From Bacteroidales bacterium (GTDB taxonomy: Bacteria; Bacteroidota; Bacteroidia; Bacteroidales; JAADJA01), in NCBI GenBank assembly GCA_020438105.1, contig JAGQVE010000013.1, positions 18,952 through 82,951 on the forward strand: 64,000 bases of DNA. The letters are read 5' to 3'. The notes beneath the pieces were generated by a model, which saw only the letters and a list, made by a program, of their open reading frames with translations, ran no database searches and was not told the origin of the DNA. The first letter of the stretch is position 1. The number at the start of each line of letters is the position of its first letter. This document shows, in pieces, positions 42,850 to 51,712 of this stretch. The position numbers and the translations under genes were made by a program.

Positions 42850-43401
42850 ATGAGCCACAAATATAAATTTCGAAATCAGGAAGGAATGTTTTTTATAACC
42901 TTTGGTGTTGTGAGGTGGGTTGATGTTTTCACACGTGATATTTACCGCGAAATTCTGATTGATAGCATTAAACATTGCCAAATTGAGAAAGGACTTATTC
43001 TCCATGGCTATGTAATCATGACAAACCATGTGCATTTTATAGCTTCTGCAAAACCGGGATTCTTTTTGAGCAATATCATGCGTGATTTGAAAAAATTCAC
43101 CTCAGTTAATATAATCAACGCAATTATGGGAAATTCAGAAGAAAGCAGAAAAAGCTGGATGTTGAAAATATTTGAATTTGAAGGATCAAGAAGTTCGTTT
43201 AATACAAAATACAAATTTTGGCAAAATGGAAACCACCCAATTGAACTTACAGATAATAAGATAATGGATCAAAAGCTTGGATACATTCATAATAATCCTG
43301 TAAAAGCAGGATTTGTAATCGAACCCGAATATTATCCATATAGCAGTGCGAGAGATTACGCCGGTATGAAAGGTTATTTGGATGTTGATTTATTATTGTA
43401 A
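42850..43401 (+). CDS. REP-associated tyrosine transposase (RAYT, Y1 HUH family)
   Basis: 183 residues, an IS200-like single-domain HUH nuclease. The metal-binding HUH motif is His60-Val-His62 in GYVIMTNHVHFIA, and the C-terminal motif is LGYIHNNPVKAGFV with Tyr145 as candidate for the conserved Tyr region, followed by YYPYSSARDY. These are hallmarks of RAYT proteins, which cut single-stranded REP DNA and are thought to spread REP/REPIN sequences. It lacks terminal inverted repeats of a normal insertion sequence but has a REP singlet 52 bp upstream and a full REPIN 18 bp downstream. All key residues are intact, so it may be active. Confidence 0.95.
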   Translation: MSHKYKFRNQEGMFFITFGVVRWVDVFTRDIYREILIDSIKHCQIEKGLILHGYVIMTNHVHFIASAKPGFFLSNIMRDLKKFTSVNIINAIMGNSEESRKSWMLKIFEFEGSRSSFNTKYKFWQNGNHPIELTDNKIMDQKLGYIHNNPVKAGFVIEPEYYPYSSARDYAGMKGYLDVDLLL

Positions 43402-43419
43402 AGCACAAGTATCATTCCC

Positions 43420-43514
43420 GGCGCAAGTCTTAGTGCGGGCATGCGCAGAGCAGACTTGGGCAAACATAGCACAAGTCTGCAGCCTCGCTAGGCTTTCGCT
43501 AAGACTTGCGCTGG
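43420..43514. repeat. REPIN 6 immediately after the RAYT gene
   Basis: GGCGCAAGTCTTAGTGCGGG ... TTCGCTAAGACTTGCGCTGG. The inner arms GCAGACTTG / CAAGTCTGC are a perfect 9-bp pair. Starts 18 bp after the RAYT stop. Confidence 0.94.
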
Positions 43515-43636
43515 TGATGGCAAAAGATAGATGAAAATAGGCTCGAGCTAAACAAAGCGCTAGATTGCTGGTCGATAAGTTAACACTAGGATTAATGAAA
43601 GTGCTCAAGTTATTGAAATAACACTTAAAATAAGCT

Positions 43637-44341
43637 ATGAAATTTTCAAAAGAAAACAGGATAAAGTACATTATATCAGGAATACTCGCCGTGATAATTT
43701 ACATGTTTTTAATTCAACCCATTTTACAAACCTTTATGTATGGTTTTAAACTAGTAAAGGATCAGCCTGAAAAATACATGTGGCTTTTTAACGATTCAAT
43801 TAAACTAGAAAATAAATTTGGGAGGCCTGAATTTGTTTCTGTAACTGGACGGGAAAGGAAAAGTGATAATTATTACAGTTACAATTTGGAGGGAGGTTAT
43901 CATGTACATATTTTTGAGTTTAAGGATTTAAATGGGATTTCAATTTCAGATATAAAATTTAATTTTAATAACAATTACAAGTCCTTTAAAAATAGAAGAG
44001 TAATTATCTTAAATAAAGATGTAGGAAATTGGCCAATTATTTCATTTAAATTCAAACCACAATTTCAACATTCTTTACATGTAAACTTCAATAAAAATGC
44101 TCCCATCAATAATTTGAAGAATGGAAAAACATATATATCTTTTTTCGGACAACTAAATTACATGACCCTTGCAAATGATGAAGGAGACCAGGAAGTTAAA
44201 TACGACTTTAAGCGGACTGGGAATGTACTATTAACATTTTATACTTTTCATTCAAAATTCTATTTAATAATAATTAGCTCGAAATATGAATTAGATGAAA
44301 ATTGTTTTAGCATTTTGAACCTCGAACAAAATTTAGAATAA
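43637..44341 (+). CDS. Hypothetical membrane-anchored protein between two REPINs
   Basis: 234 residues. One N-terminal membrane helix (about 10-31, IISGILAVIIYMFLIQPIL) and a soluble remainder rich in Asn, Lys and aromatic residues with likely beta strands; no cysteine motif, no catalytic signature. I do not recognise a family. It is AT-rich compared with the neighbours, has its own short upstream region and lies between REPIN 6 and REPIN 7, which suggests it came in as cargo or that its surroundings were rearranged. Start at ATG 43637 is preceded by an AT-rich segment without a clear promoter box. Confidence 0.75.
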   Translation: MKFSKENRIKYIISGILAVIIYMFLIQPILQTFMYGFKLVKDQPEKYMWLFNDSIKLENKFGRPEFVSVTGRERKSDNYYSYNLEGGYHVHIFEFKDLNGISISDIKFNFNNNYKSFKNRRVIILNKDVGNWPIISFKFKPQFQHSLHVNFNKNAPINNLKNGKTYISFFGQLNYMTLANDEGDQEVKYDFKRTGNVLLTFYTFHSKFYLIIISSKYELDENCFSILNLEQNLE

Positions 44342-44347
44342 GCAACT

Positions 44348-44441
44348 GGCGAAAGTCTTAGCGCGGGCATGTGCAGAGCAGACTTGGGCAAACATAGCAC
44401 AAGACTGCAGCCTCGCTAGGCTTTCGCAAAGACTTGCGCCT
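44348..44441. repeat. REPIN 7
   Basis: GGCGAAAGTCTTAGCGCGGG ... TTTCGCAAAGACTTGCGCCTG. Begins 6 bp after the stop of the hypothetical gene and ends 19 bp before the stop of paralogue B. Confidence 0.92.
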
Positions 44442-44460
44442 GTGAAGTAATTTAAACCTC

Positions 44461-47367
44461 CTATTTCAGTAAAATCTTCTCAACAGCAACACCTTTTTCA
44501 CCCATCACTTTAACCAGGTAAACTCCTTTATCAAATGCACGCAAATCGATGGTTTCAACATCATTCCGGGTTTGTATTTCAAGTACTACCTGACCCGATA
44601 CTGATATAATCTGAATGACTGAATTTTTACCAGCGTTTTGCAGATCGATATTTATCAAACCTGTCGAGGGATTGGGATAAATGCTGATATCAAGTCCATT
44701 TGCAAATTCAGTCACTGCATTAACTTCGCCCTGAATCTGAACATTGTCGATAAAAAGGTTATTGCCAAAACCGTTATAGCTTTCAAACATGATTCGGATA
44801 TTGGTCTGGCCCGAATAAGCCGACAGATCCACCGAAGCACAAACCGGGTTCATTTCGGCACCGCACCACTCTTCAGCTGTCGTGGGGATAAAATCATTTT
44901 GTGAAGCCTCCGCAGTAGCAAAACTGCCGGTTCCGTCTTCACCAAAAGCCATCAGTCGTTGCCAGTTTTCACCACAATCATCCGAAATATACACGATAAG
45001 TGAATCGGTATATTGCGCAAAACGCTGCGAATAGGCAAACTCAAAATCAAGCGTCAATTCTTTATACCCATAAAAGTTAAGTGGTGCACTGATCAGGCGG
45101 TCGCGTTCCGACAGGCCGTTGTAACTTTTGATATTGACATAAGCCGCCAGCTCGCCATCGCCATTGCCGCCAACATAGGCAAACTCCCACGATTTTTCGC
45201 CGTCAGGATTGTCGATGGTCCATTGATTGGTTGCAAACGATCTCGATTCAAAATCTTCGATAAATGGCATGGGTATTCCGCCGCCCATTACCAGGTTTTC
45301 TTTGGTAAGGGTGGTGCTGCCGTTGGTATTGGTGGCAGTAAGTGTAACATCATAAGTAAAGCCGTATTCAAACTGCATCTCCGGATTTTGGGAGTTGGCA
45401 TCTGTTCCGTTGAGGAAGGTTACATAATCCGGGTTAAAACTCCACTGCCATGCAATGGGATTATAAACCGATTGATCTTCAAAAGTCACTGCCTCGCCGA
45501 TGCAGGGAATAGTATTGCTGATCGCAAACTCAACATCAGGCAGGATGGTGGTATTTACCTCTATATAATCCGGCATTAGTAAGGTATCATACCCCATTTC
45601 ATTACCGGCAATGAGTGTAACATCATACACACCGGCTTCGGCATAATAAATATCCTGTGGATTTTGCTCGGTGGAGACATTGGGCTCACCCCCTTCAAAT
45701 ATCCATTTCCAGCTAGTGGGGGTAAATTTAGATTGATCCAAAAAATCGGCTTCACTTTGCACCGGCACAGTGGTAATATTGGCTGTAAACTGTGCCTCCG
45801 GAATGGCATCCAGGTTCACATACGCCCACCAAACGCCCCATTCATCCTGTCCTTGAGGTAACTCTGCGTACTCCTGGAGTGTCCAGAAATCGAGGTCATC
45901 AGCCGGATCGACCCAGGTAGCGGTATAATCACCCCAACGGTTTCGGGTACTTCCGAAATTCTTGAAATATTTGGCCAGCCCATCTTTATATTGGTAATAA
46001 TCCCGCATTTCGTTGGGCGGGTCATCATGATACCTGAAAGCATAAGAAGCGCTTGCATATTGATTTTCGGAAAAACTTCCAAAGCCCACCATTACATCAT
46101 CTTTGGCATTTACCGCAATTGTCGCGAAAGCAAAAAACATCTCGCCTGTTGGGTCATCGATCCTCCCCCACTGCTCCACCGTTCCATCCAGGTCAAATTC
46201 AAACCACTGAACGGCAGAGCGGGTTGGATTGTTGGCAGGCAGAAACACGTGATGGGTCGTCCATAATTTACCATTGCGGTAAACCAGGTTTTCCAGTCGT
46301 GCATCAACAGAGTTGATCAATTCATCAGAACCAAGCTGGGGCAAAAAGTTACCCGAATTTCCATAGGAACCATTGCTCCAGGGCCCCGGTATCTCAATCA
46401 GGCCAAGACTTTCGACGAGCGGCAGAGCAGTTGGTCCCGAAACTTTCCACAGTTTGATATACCCACTGCCTCCACTGTTTCCACCGGCATTGTTTACCAT
46501 ATAAATATCTTCCTGATTCGGATCATAGGTCACCGCCGGAACCACCGTAAATCCGTCACTTAATTCAACACGGGTGTATTCGATCACATCGGAATTTTCG
46601 TAAAGCTGGTGTTTGTCGAAAATAAAGGCAGCCACATAAGTTCCGCCTCCGCCAAACATATTTCCGGTGGCAACGATCCAGCGATCATTAAAACCATAAT
46701 TGGGATAATCGAACCAGTGAGTATCATCGGGATCGGTATCAAAACCGTAAAAATACCAGTTGCCGGTAGGGTCGCTGGTTTCTGAAACGGCTACCATCAG
46801 CTTCGAAGAAGTTGGATCCGAGGAGCTGGGTTCAACCAATATCCAACGGTTTTCATAAGTATCATAAGAGATTTTTGGATCAAAAACACCACCTGATCCG
46901 GGTGTGGGGTGCCAAAATGCACCTGCACCTACTGTGCTGATCACATTGCCTTCTTTGTCCATGATCCGGAAGTCGGTATTGAGGGTCACCATCAGGTGGT
47001 TGGGCCCTGCTGCTCCGTTTACATCGGGCGGAATACTTCCACCACTGTCGTCAAGTCCCTGGAAATCTTTATCCGGAGCCGGAGATAATTCTTTTTTGTT
47101 AAAGGTTCCGGGTTGCAACTTGGGTGCAATGCCAATTACCTGCGACGGATCAATGGTAAACTCGGGGTATTTCTCAAATTCGTTTTTGATTTGCCTTCCC
47201 TTTGTTTTGGTATTGGGATAAAGATTATTGTATTCCTCAATGTCGGCAAAACTTCTTTTGTATTTAAACAAAGCGGTGCCTTTAACGGATTTATATTGCT
47301 GGGCCTGCGTTGTAATCAGCATAGCGAAAAGCCCTAATAAAAACAGGGGTATAGTTTTCCTCATCAT
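44461..47367 (-). CDS. T9SS-secreted PKD-domain protein, paralogue B
   Basis: 968 residues, same architecture as paralogue A: signal peptide (MRKTIPLFLLGLFAMLITTQ), TKGRQIKNEFEKYPE region, FQGLDDSGGSIPPDVNGAAG start of the propeller-like part, RNRWGDY, two PKD domains (WKWIFEGGEP, WQWSFNPD), anchor-J/MAM-like jelly-roll (PFIEDFESRSFATNQW ... NNLFIDNVQIQGE) and type A sorting domain (ISIYPNPSTGLINIDL ... DKGVYLVKVMG). Two ATG codons start it (47367 and 47364). The two paralogues were probably tandem duplicates before the REP-rich segment came between them. Function unknown. Confidence 0.92.
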   Translation of the reverse strand: MMRKTIPLFLLGLFAMLITTQAQQYKSVKGTALFKYKRSFADIEEYNNLYPNTKTKGRQIKNEFEKYPEFTIDPSQVIGIAPKLQPGTFNKKELSPAPDKDFQGLDDSGGSIPPDVNGAAGPNHLMVTLNTDFRIMDKEGNVISTVGAGAFWHPTPGSGGVFDPKISYDTYENRWILVEPSSSDPTSSKLMVAVSETSDPTGNWYFYGFDTDPDDTHWFDYPNYGFNDRWIVATGNMFGGGGTYVAAFIFDKHQLYENSDVIEYTRVELSDGFTVVPAVTYDPNQEDIYMVNNAGGNSGGSGYIKLWKVSGPTALPLVESLGLIEIPGPWSNGSYGNSGNFLPQLGSDELINSVDARLENLVYRNGKLWTTHHVFLPANNPTRSAVQWFEFDLDGTVEQWGRIDDPTGEMFFAFATIAVNAKDDVMVGFGSFSENQYASASYAFRYHDDPPNEMRDYYQYKDGLAKYFKNFGSTRNRWGDYTATWVDPADDLDFWTLQEYAELPQGQDEWGVWWAYVNLDAIPEAQFTANITTVPVQSEADFLDQSKFTPTSWKWIFEGGEPNVSTEQNPQDIYYAEAGVYDVTLIAGNEMGYDTLLMPDYIEVNTTILPDVEFAISNTIPCIGEAVTFEDQSVYNPIAWQWSFNPDYVTFLNGTDANSQNPEMQFEYGFTYDVTLTATNTNGSTTLTKENLVMGGGIPMPFIEDFESRSFATNQWTIDNPDGEKSWEFAYVGGNGDGELAAYVNIKSYNGLSERDRLISAPLNFYGYKELTLDFEFAYSQRFAQYTDSLIVYISDDCGENWQRLMAFGEDGTGSFATAEASQNDFIPTTAEEWCGAEMNPVCASVDLSAYSGQTNIRIMFESYNGFGNNLFIDNVQIQGEVNAVTEFANGLDISIYPNPSTGLINIDLQNAGKNSVIQIISVSGQVVLEIQTRNDVETIDLRAFDKGVYLVKVMGEKGVAVEKILLK

Positions 47368-47394
47368 TGTCCTGAAAATTTAATGCTCGTTTTG

Positions 47395-47402
47395 CAAAAA
47401 TA
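47395..47402 (-). promoter_or_regulatory. -7 promoter box TATTTTTG of paralogue B
   Basis: Exact TAnnTTTG on the minus strand, about 28 bp before the start codons. Paralogue A has only an imperfect version (TAGGTTTTG), so the two genes may be controlled differently. Confidence 0.6.
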
Positions 47403-47533
47403 AGCTTAACTTATTAAAATTCTAATGCTCAGACATTTTAAATAAACATCAGGTTGTATTTGCTGATTGCAATTTTATTATCTGTTGATATGATTACCAA
47501 AGAATCCCTAATTTTACAGCAGAAACGGAATCA

Positions 47534-48484
47534 ATGATAAACCTGCTATTTTCTGTACTTGGATTTATCCCGCTCATTGTGGGTGCCACCTGGCTGGTGG
47601 ACGGCGCTTCCTCCGTTGCCAAAAAACGGAATATTTCAAACCTGGTGATCGGGCTTACGATTGTGGCTTTCGGGACTTCCTCACCGGAATTGGTGGTGAA
47701 CCTACTGGCTGCAACTTCCGGTAATTCAGGATTTAGTTTTGGAAATGTGGTGGGAAGCAATATCATCAATATCCTGCTGATCATGGGACTGGCGGCGGTT
47801 ATCTATCCCATGTCGGTAAAGTCGCCGACCATTTGGATTGAAATTCCGCTTTGTTTGCTTTCAGCACTTATCCTTGTGATCATGGCCAACGACCATTGGC
47901 TGGATGGCGCATCATCTTCGTGGATCAGTCGGTCGGACGGACTGTTGCTGCTCGGTTTTTTCTTTGTATTTATGTATTATTCCTGGTTTGCCATGAAACG
48001 ATCCGATGAGGATCATGAGATCAAAATCAAATCTTTTTCAAACGGGAAATCGTGGTTGATGATCATTGTCGGGATGATACTGTTAGCCGGAGGCGGGCAA
48101 TTGATCGTTTATTTTGCAGAGAAATTCGCTAAAGATTTCGGCATCTCCGACCGTATTATTGGGTTAACGGTGTTGTCCATCGGCACCAGTCTTCCCGAAT
48201 TGTCGACCTCGGTGGTGGCTGCCATTAAAAAGAATGCCGACATTTCAATTGGGAATATTATTGGATCCAACCTGTTTAATACCTTCCTCATTTTAGGGGC
48301 AAGTGCCACTGTAGGTCCCATTCAGCTTGAGCGCGGTTCAAACATGGACCTTTGGGTGAATGTACTGGCCACCTTGCTGCTTTTTGTCTTCGTTTTCACG
48401 CGTAAAGGCCGCATGATCGACCGGCTGGAAGGCTCGGTGATGGTGCTGGTGTATGGGGGGTATTTATATTTTATTTTGAGCTAA
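47534..48484 (+). CDS. Calcium/sodium antiporter (CaCA family, YrbG-like)
   Basis: 316 residues and about ten membrane helices in two inverted halves. The alpha-repeat motifs are GTSSPELVVNLLAATSGNSG (half 1) and GTSLPELSTSVVAAIKKNAD (half 2), with GNVVGSNIINILLI and GNIIGSNLFNTFLI following each. The acidic residues in both PEL motifs bind the cation. It likely exports Ca2+ in exchange for Na+ or H+. It is followed by a hypothetical gene after 10 bp. Confidence 0.95.
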   Translation: MINLLFSVLGFIPLIVGATWLVDGASSVAKKRNISNLVIGLTIVAFGTSSPELVVNLLAATSGNSGFSFGNVVGSNIINILLIMGLAAVIYPMSVKSPTIWIEIPLCLLSALILVIMANDHWLDGASSSWISRSDGLLLLGFFFVFMYYSWFAMKRSDEDHEIKIKSFSNGKSWLMIIVGMILLAGGGQLIVYFAEKFAKDFGISDRIIGLTVLSIGTSLPELSTSVVAAIKKNADISIGNIIGSNLFNTFLILGASATVGPIQLERGSNMDLWVNVLATLLLFVFVFTRKGRMIDRLEGSVMVLVYGGYLYFILS

Positions 48485-48494
48485 CCATATCCCT

Positions 48495-49052
48495 ATGCTT
48501 ACAAATTATGGCTATCGACTTTTGGGTAGAATTTTAGTAATCGGATTTGCGGTGTTTGTTTGGGTACGTCCTTTATTTTTTGGTTATCATCATTTATTGT
48601 TCTTTGATATCATTCAATTTGGACTACTTGGCATCAGTATACTACTATTTTTAACAATTTCAATAAAACTAAAACCTTTTCAGATCAACAGATTTATTGT
48701 TGGTATTATATTCATGATATTTTATCCATACTTTCACCAGGTATTGATTTCTAAATCAGAAAATATATTTTTTCAATTGCGTAAAGGAAGTATGAATAAT
48801 ATTGTTACCAATATTATGGAAGATTCCTCCTATTTAAAGTCAAATAACCTTAAAGTCAAATTACGGCTACTGCAAATACATGATGTAGTGAAAGGAGAAA
48901 ATTACATTGCATTCAGGGTAAATGGCATACTTGATAACACAGATGGATTTGTTTACTTAGATCATGGAAAACTACCCTATTCAATGTTTGATGGCAATTT
49001 GATCTATAAAGATTCTATTGCAGAAAATTGGTTTGCCTTCAGTACAAGATGA
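48495..49052 (+). CDS. Hypothetical membrane protein
   Basis: 185 residues. Three membrane helices in the first 90 residues (about 10-28, 34-57 and 66-85) and a soluble C-terminal part of about 95 residues (GSMNNIVTNIMEDSSYLKSN ... YLDHGKLPYSMFDG). I do not recognise the family. It starts 10 bp after the antiporter gene but is more AT-rich than that gene and is followed directly by a REP singlet. It resembles the orphan at 43637 only in style, not in sequence. Confidence 0.75.
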   Translation: MLTNYGYRLLGRILVIGFAVFVWVRPLFFGYHHLLFFDIIQFGLLGISILLFLTISIKLKPFQINRFIVGIIFMIFYPYFHQVLISKSENIFFQLRKGSMNNIVTNIMEDSSYLKSNNLKVKLRLLQIHDVVKGENYIAFRVNGILDNTDGFVYLDHGKLPYSMFDGNLIYKDSIAENWFAFSTR

Positions 49053-49065
49053 TTCTGAAAACCAA

Positions 49066-49109
49066 GCACAAGTCTACAACGCTTTTTGCTTTCGCTAAGA
49101 CATTGCGCT
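49066..49109. repeat. REP singlet 8 (right half)
   Basis: GCACAAGTCTACAACGC ... TTTCGCTAAGACATTGCGCT, the right REP unit alone, with an extra A in the arm (AGACATTGCGC). Begins 13 bp after a gene stop. Confidence 0.82.
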
Positions 49110-49159
49110 ATACTGAGCTGATTTTGAATTCAGGCAAGCCTTACGATAAAGTCTTTTCA

Positions 49160-49219
49160 TGTCCGCCACCGACACGTGGCTTCGTGATTTTGTGACTTAG
49201 TGGCAAAAAGAAATGCCAC
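49160..49219. repeat. 60-bp direct repeat, copy 1
   Basis: TGTCCGCCACCGACACG followed by TGGCTTCGTGATTTTGTGAC, TTAGTGGCAAAAAG and AAATGCCAC. The end can form the hairpin GTGGC / GCCAC. Confidence 0.88.
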
Positions 49220-49270
49220 GAATACTCTAAAACACTAAATCCCACGAAAGTGAATTAATTAATCCCTTTG

Positions 49271-49330
49271 TGTTCGCCATCGACAATGGCTTCGTGATTT
49301 TGTGACTTAGTGGCGAAAATAGAATGCCAC
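49271..49330. repeat. 60-bp direct repeat, copy 2
   Basis: Second copy 111 bp downstream (TGTTCGCCATCGACAA then TGGCTTCGTGATTTTGTGAC). Ends beside the stop of the DUF2237 gene, so its hairpin may act as that gene's terminator. Confidence 0.88.
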
Positions 49331-49336
49331 AAAATA

Positions 49337-49705
49337 TCACAACGTTTCCTTGTAAGCAAACCTGATTAAATATTCCAGCGGAATCACCTCCAAAGCCCGC
49401 TCATGGGTAGCTTCCAAATCTACAAGCGGGGCGGCATTGGCTTGAAAGGCTTCCAGCCAGCGCAACGCACAAAGGCACCAGTGATCGCCGGGACCCAGGC
49501 CTTCAAAATTATATTGTGGATGAGGCGTGATCAGATCGTTGCCCTGATCAAAGGAAAACCGAAGGAAATCCTCAGTCATAACGGCGCAAACGGTGTGCGA
49601 TCCAAAATCTTCCTCGCTGGTGTTACAACTCCCATCCCTGAAAAAGCCTGTGAGGGGTTTCATGCTGCAAGGTTTGAGTTCCGTTCCGAATACATTTTTG
49701 GCCAT
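49337..49705 (-). CDS. DUF2237 family protein
   Basis: 122 residues, cytosolic. The family pattern is clear along the whole length: NVFGTELKPCSMKPLTGFFR, DGSCNTSEEDFGSHTVCAVM, FLRFSFDQGNDLITPHPQYN, GLGPGDHWCLCALRWLEAF and APLVDLEATHERAL. DUF2237 proteins are small, found in many bacteria, and have no assigned biochemical function; the conserved Cys and His residues (CxC in WCLCA) suggest a metal or redox role, which is inference. Single gene between the 60-bp repeats and pruA. Confidence 0.93.
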   Translation of the reverse strand: MAKNVFGTELKPCSMKPLTGFFRDGSCNTSEEDFGSHTVCAVMTEDFLRFSFDQGNDLITPHPQYNFEGLGPGDHWCLCALRWLEAFQANAAPLVDLEATHERALEVIPLEYLIRFAYKETL

Positions 49706-49940
49706 GACCTGATTTTAAGATTTGAAATGTTCTACCTCGCAGCAAGCCGACGAGGTATCAAAAAAGAAATTTCCTATATCTAACGATGCAAGCATCGCGG
49801 TATTAAACTCATTTACCACGATACGCTTCGCTATCGGGATTCGTTCAACATACAGATTTCAATTCATCTTATTCTAGAAATCTGAATTTCACGAATACAA
49901 CAGGTCACAGCTTAAAATGTTTGAAATGAAATTCGAAAGC

Positions 49941-51569
49941 TTATTCCTCCATGTAAGGATATTTGTATTTCGTAGCCGGAACAAAGGTTTCTTTGATCGT
50001 GCGGGGACTTATCCAGCGAACCAGGTTAAACTCACCGCCTGCCTTGTCGTTGGTTCCTGAAGCTCTGGATCCGCCAAATGGCTGCAATCCAACAATGGCG
50101 CCTGTTGGTTTATCATTGATGTAAAAGTTACCTGCTGCGTATCGCAACTGCTCACAAATATGTGAAGCAGCGATCCGGTCGCGGGCAAAAATAGCGCCGG
50201 TCAAGCCAAAGGGGGAAGTGGTGTCGCATAACTTAACGGCAGCGTCCAGATCTTTATCATCATAAACAAATACGGTAAGTACAGGACCAAATATCTCCTC
50301 TTCCATACTCCGGATATGAGGATTGGTAGTTTCAATAATCGTCGGTCGGATAAAATAACCCTCCGACTTGTCATATTTACCGCCGGCAATGATTTCCGCA
50401 TCGTGTGCTGTTCTCGCTTCGTCGATATAACTTACAATATTATCGAAAGCGCTCTCATCGATCACCGCATTCATAAAGGTGCTAAAGTCGGTAACATCGC
50501 CCATGTTGATATCTTCTGCCATATCCACCATTTCTGCCTTGATGGCAGGCCACAACGATTTGGGAACATACATCCGTGAAGCAGCCGAACATTTCTGCCC
50601 CTGGTACTCAAAAGCACCGCGGATCGCATTTACCGCCACTTCATGAATATCAGCTGAAGGATGCACAAAAATGAAGTCTTTTCCTCCCGTTTCTCCAACC
50701 AGGCGAGGGTACGATTTATAATGAGTGAGATTTTTGGAAACCTCGCCCCACAAGAAATTAAACGTTCCATTTGATCCGGTAAAATGGATTCCGGCAAGGT
50801 GGTTTGATTTAACAATATTGTTTCCAATCACTGATCCTTTCCCGGGAATAAAATTAATAACTCCACCAGGTAAACCTGCTTCCATGAATATTTTCATCAA
50901 ATAATAATTCGACAACAGTGCGGTGGTAGCCGGTTTCCAAACAGTGGTGTTACCCATCATCACCGGTGCCATATTAAGGTTGGAGGCAATGGAAGTAAAA
51001 TTAAAGGGGCTCACCGAAAACACAAATCCTTCGAGTGCCCGGTATTCCATGCGGTTCAGTTGGTTGAAAGCGGATTTGGGTTGTGACTCATAGATCTTAC
51101 CAGCAAAACTCACATTGTATTTTAAAAAGTCGACAGTTTCGCAAACAGCATCTATCTCCGACTGATAAATATTTTTACTTTGTCCTAGCATGGTTACTGC
51201 GTTCATCACATGCCGGTACTTGTGCGAGATCAGCTCTGCTGCCTTCAGCAAAATAGAAGCCCTGATCGTCCAGGGAAGTGATGACCAGCCACGATGCGCT
51301 TCCACCGCTGCTTTGGCTGCCATTTCCACTTCTTTGGGGCCGGCTTTGTGATAGGTCGCCAACACATGCCCGTGATTGTGGGGCATCACCACAGTATCGG
51401 TGTCGCCCGTGCGGATCTCTTTGCCGCCAATGATCAGTGGAATTTCAATTTGTTGCTGAACCTGTTTTGGTAACTCTTTTTCAATTCCATCCCTTTCGGA
51501 ACTTCCTTTGAGGTAACTTAAAACCGGTTCATTTTGGGGGGTCTGAAAGTTATATATTGCGTTATTCAT
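49941..51569 (-). CDS. pruA: L-glutamate gamma-semialdehyde dehydrogenase (delta-1-pyrroline-5-carboxylate dehydrogenase)
   Basis: 542 residues, aldehyde dehydrogenase superfamily, the second step in proline breakdown (glutamate semialdehyde to glutamate with NAD+). Catalytic Cys in GQKCSAASRMYVP (about 327), general-base Glu in LVGETGGKDF, NAD-binding FTGSNGTFNFLW and the C-terminal PFGGSRASGTNDKAGG. Length and the N-terminal NEPVLSYLKGSSER match the eukaryote-like PruA form of Bacteroidota, without a PutA proline dehydrogenase domain. The proline dehydrogenase gene is not in the window. Confidence 0.95.
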   Translation of the reverse strand: MNNAIYNFQTPQNEPVLSYLKGSSERDGIEKELPKQVQQQIEIPLIIGGKEIRTGDTDTVVMPHNHGHVLATYHKAGPKEVEMAAKAAVEAHRGWSSLPWTIRASILLKAAELISHKYRHVMNAVTMLGQSKNIYQSEIDAVCETVDFLKYNVSFAGKIYESQPKSAFNQLNRMEYRALEGFVFSVSPFNFTSIASNLNMAPVMMGNTTVWKPATTALLSNYYLMKIFMEAGLPGGVINFIPGKGSVIGNNIVKSNHLAGIHFTGSNGTFNFLWGEVSKNLTHYKSYPRLVGETGGKDFIFVHPSADIHEVAVNAIRGAFEYQGQKCSAASRMYVPKSLWPAIKAEMVDMAEDINMGDVTDFSTFMNAVIDESAFDNIVSYIDEARTAHDAEIIAGGKYDKSEGYFIRPTIIETTNPHIRSMEEEIFGPVLTVFVYDDKDLDAAVKLCDTTSPFGLTGAIFARDRIAASHICEQLRYAAGNFYINDKPTGAIVGLQPFGGSRASGTNDKAGGEFNLVRWISPRTIKETFVPATKYKYPYMEE

Positions 51570-51621
51570 AATAAAAAATTAATAGTTGACATCCGTTATG
51601 CATCTATTTGCAATTCGGATG

Positions 51622-51629
51622 CGAAATTA
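51622..51629 (-). promoter_or_regulatory. Candidate -7 box TAATTTCG of pruA
   Basis: One mismatch to TAnnTTTG on the minus strand, with TTTTGCC about 18 bp further upstream that could be the -33 element. The leader would be about 45 nt. Confidence 0.45.
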
Positions 51630-51712
51630 TAAAAAGCAAATTATTGGCAAAAGGTTAATTTGTAGTAATTTTTAGGCGTAATAAAAATCACATATTTACA
51701 AATTATCAAAAT

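Noticed and set aside
42110..44441. REPINs as plain rho-independent terminators
   Set aside because: They have no consistent T-tract, are 85-95 bp long with nested arms, and some lie outside gene ends, so REP/REPIN is the better explanation.
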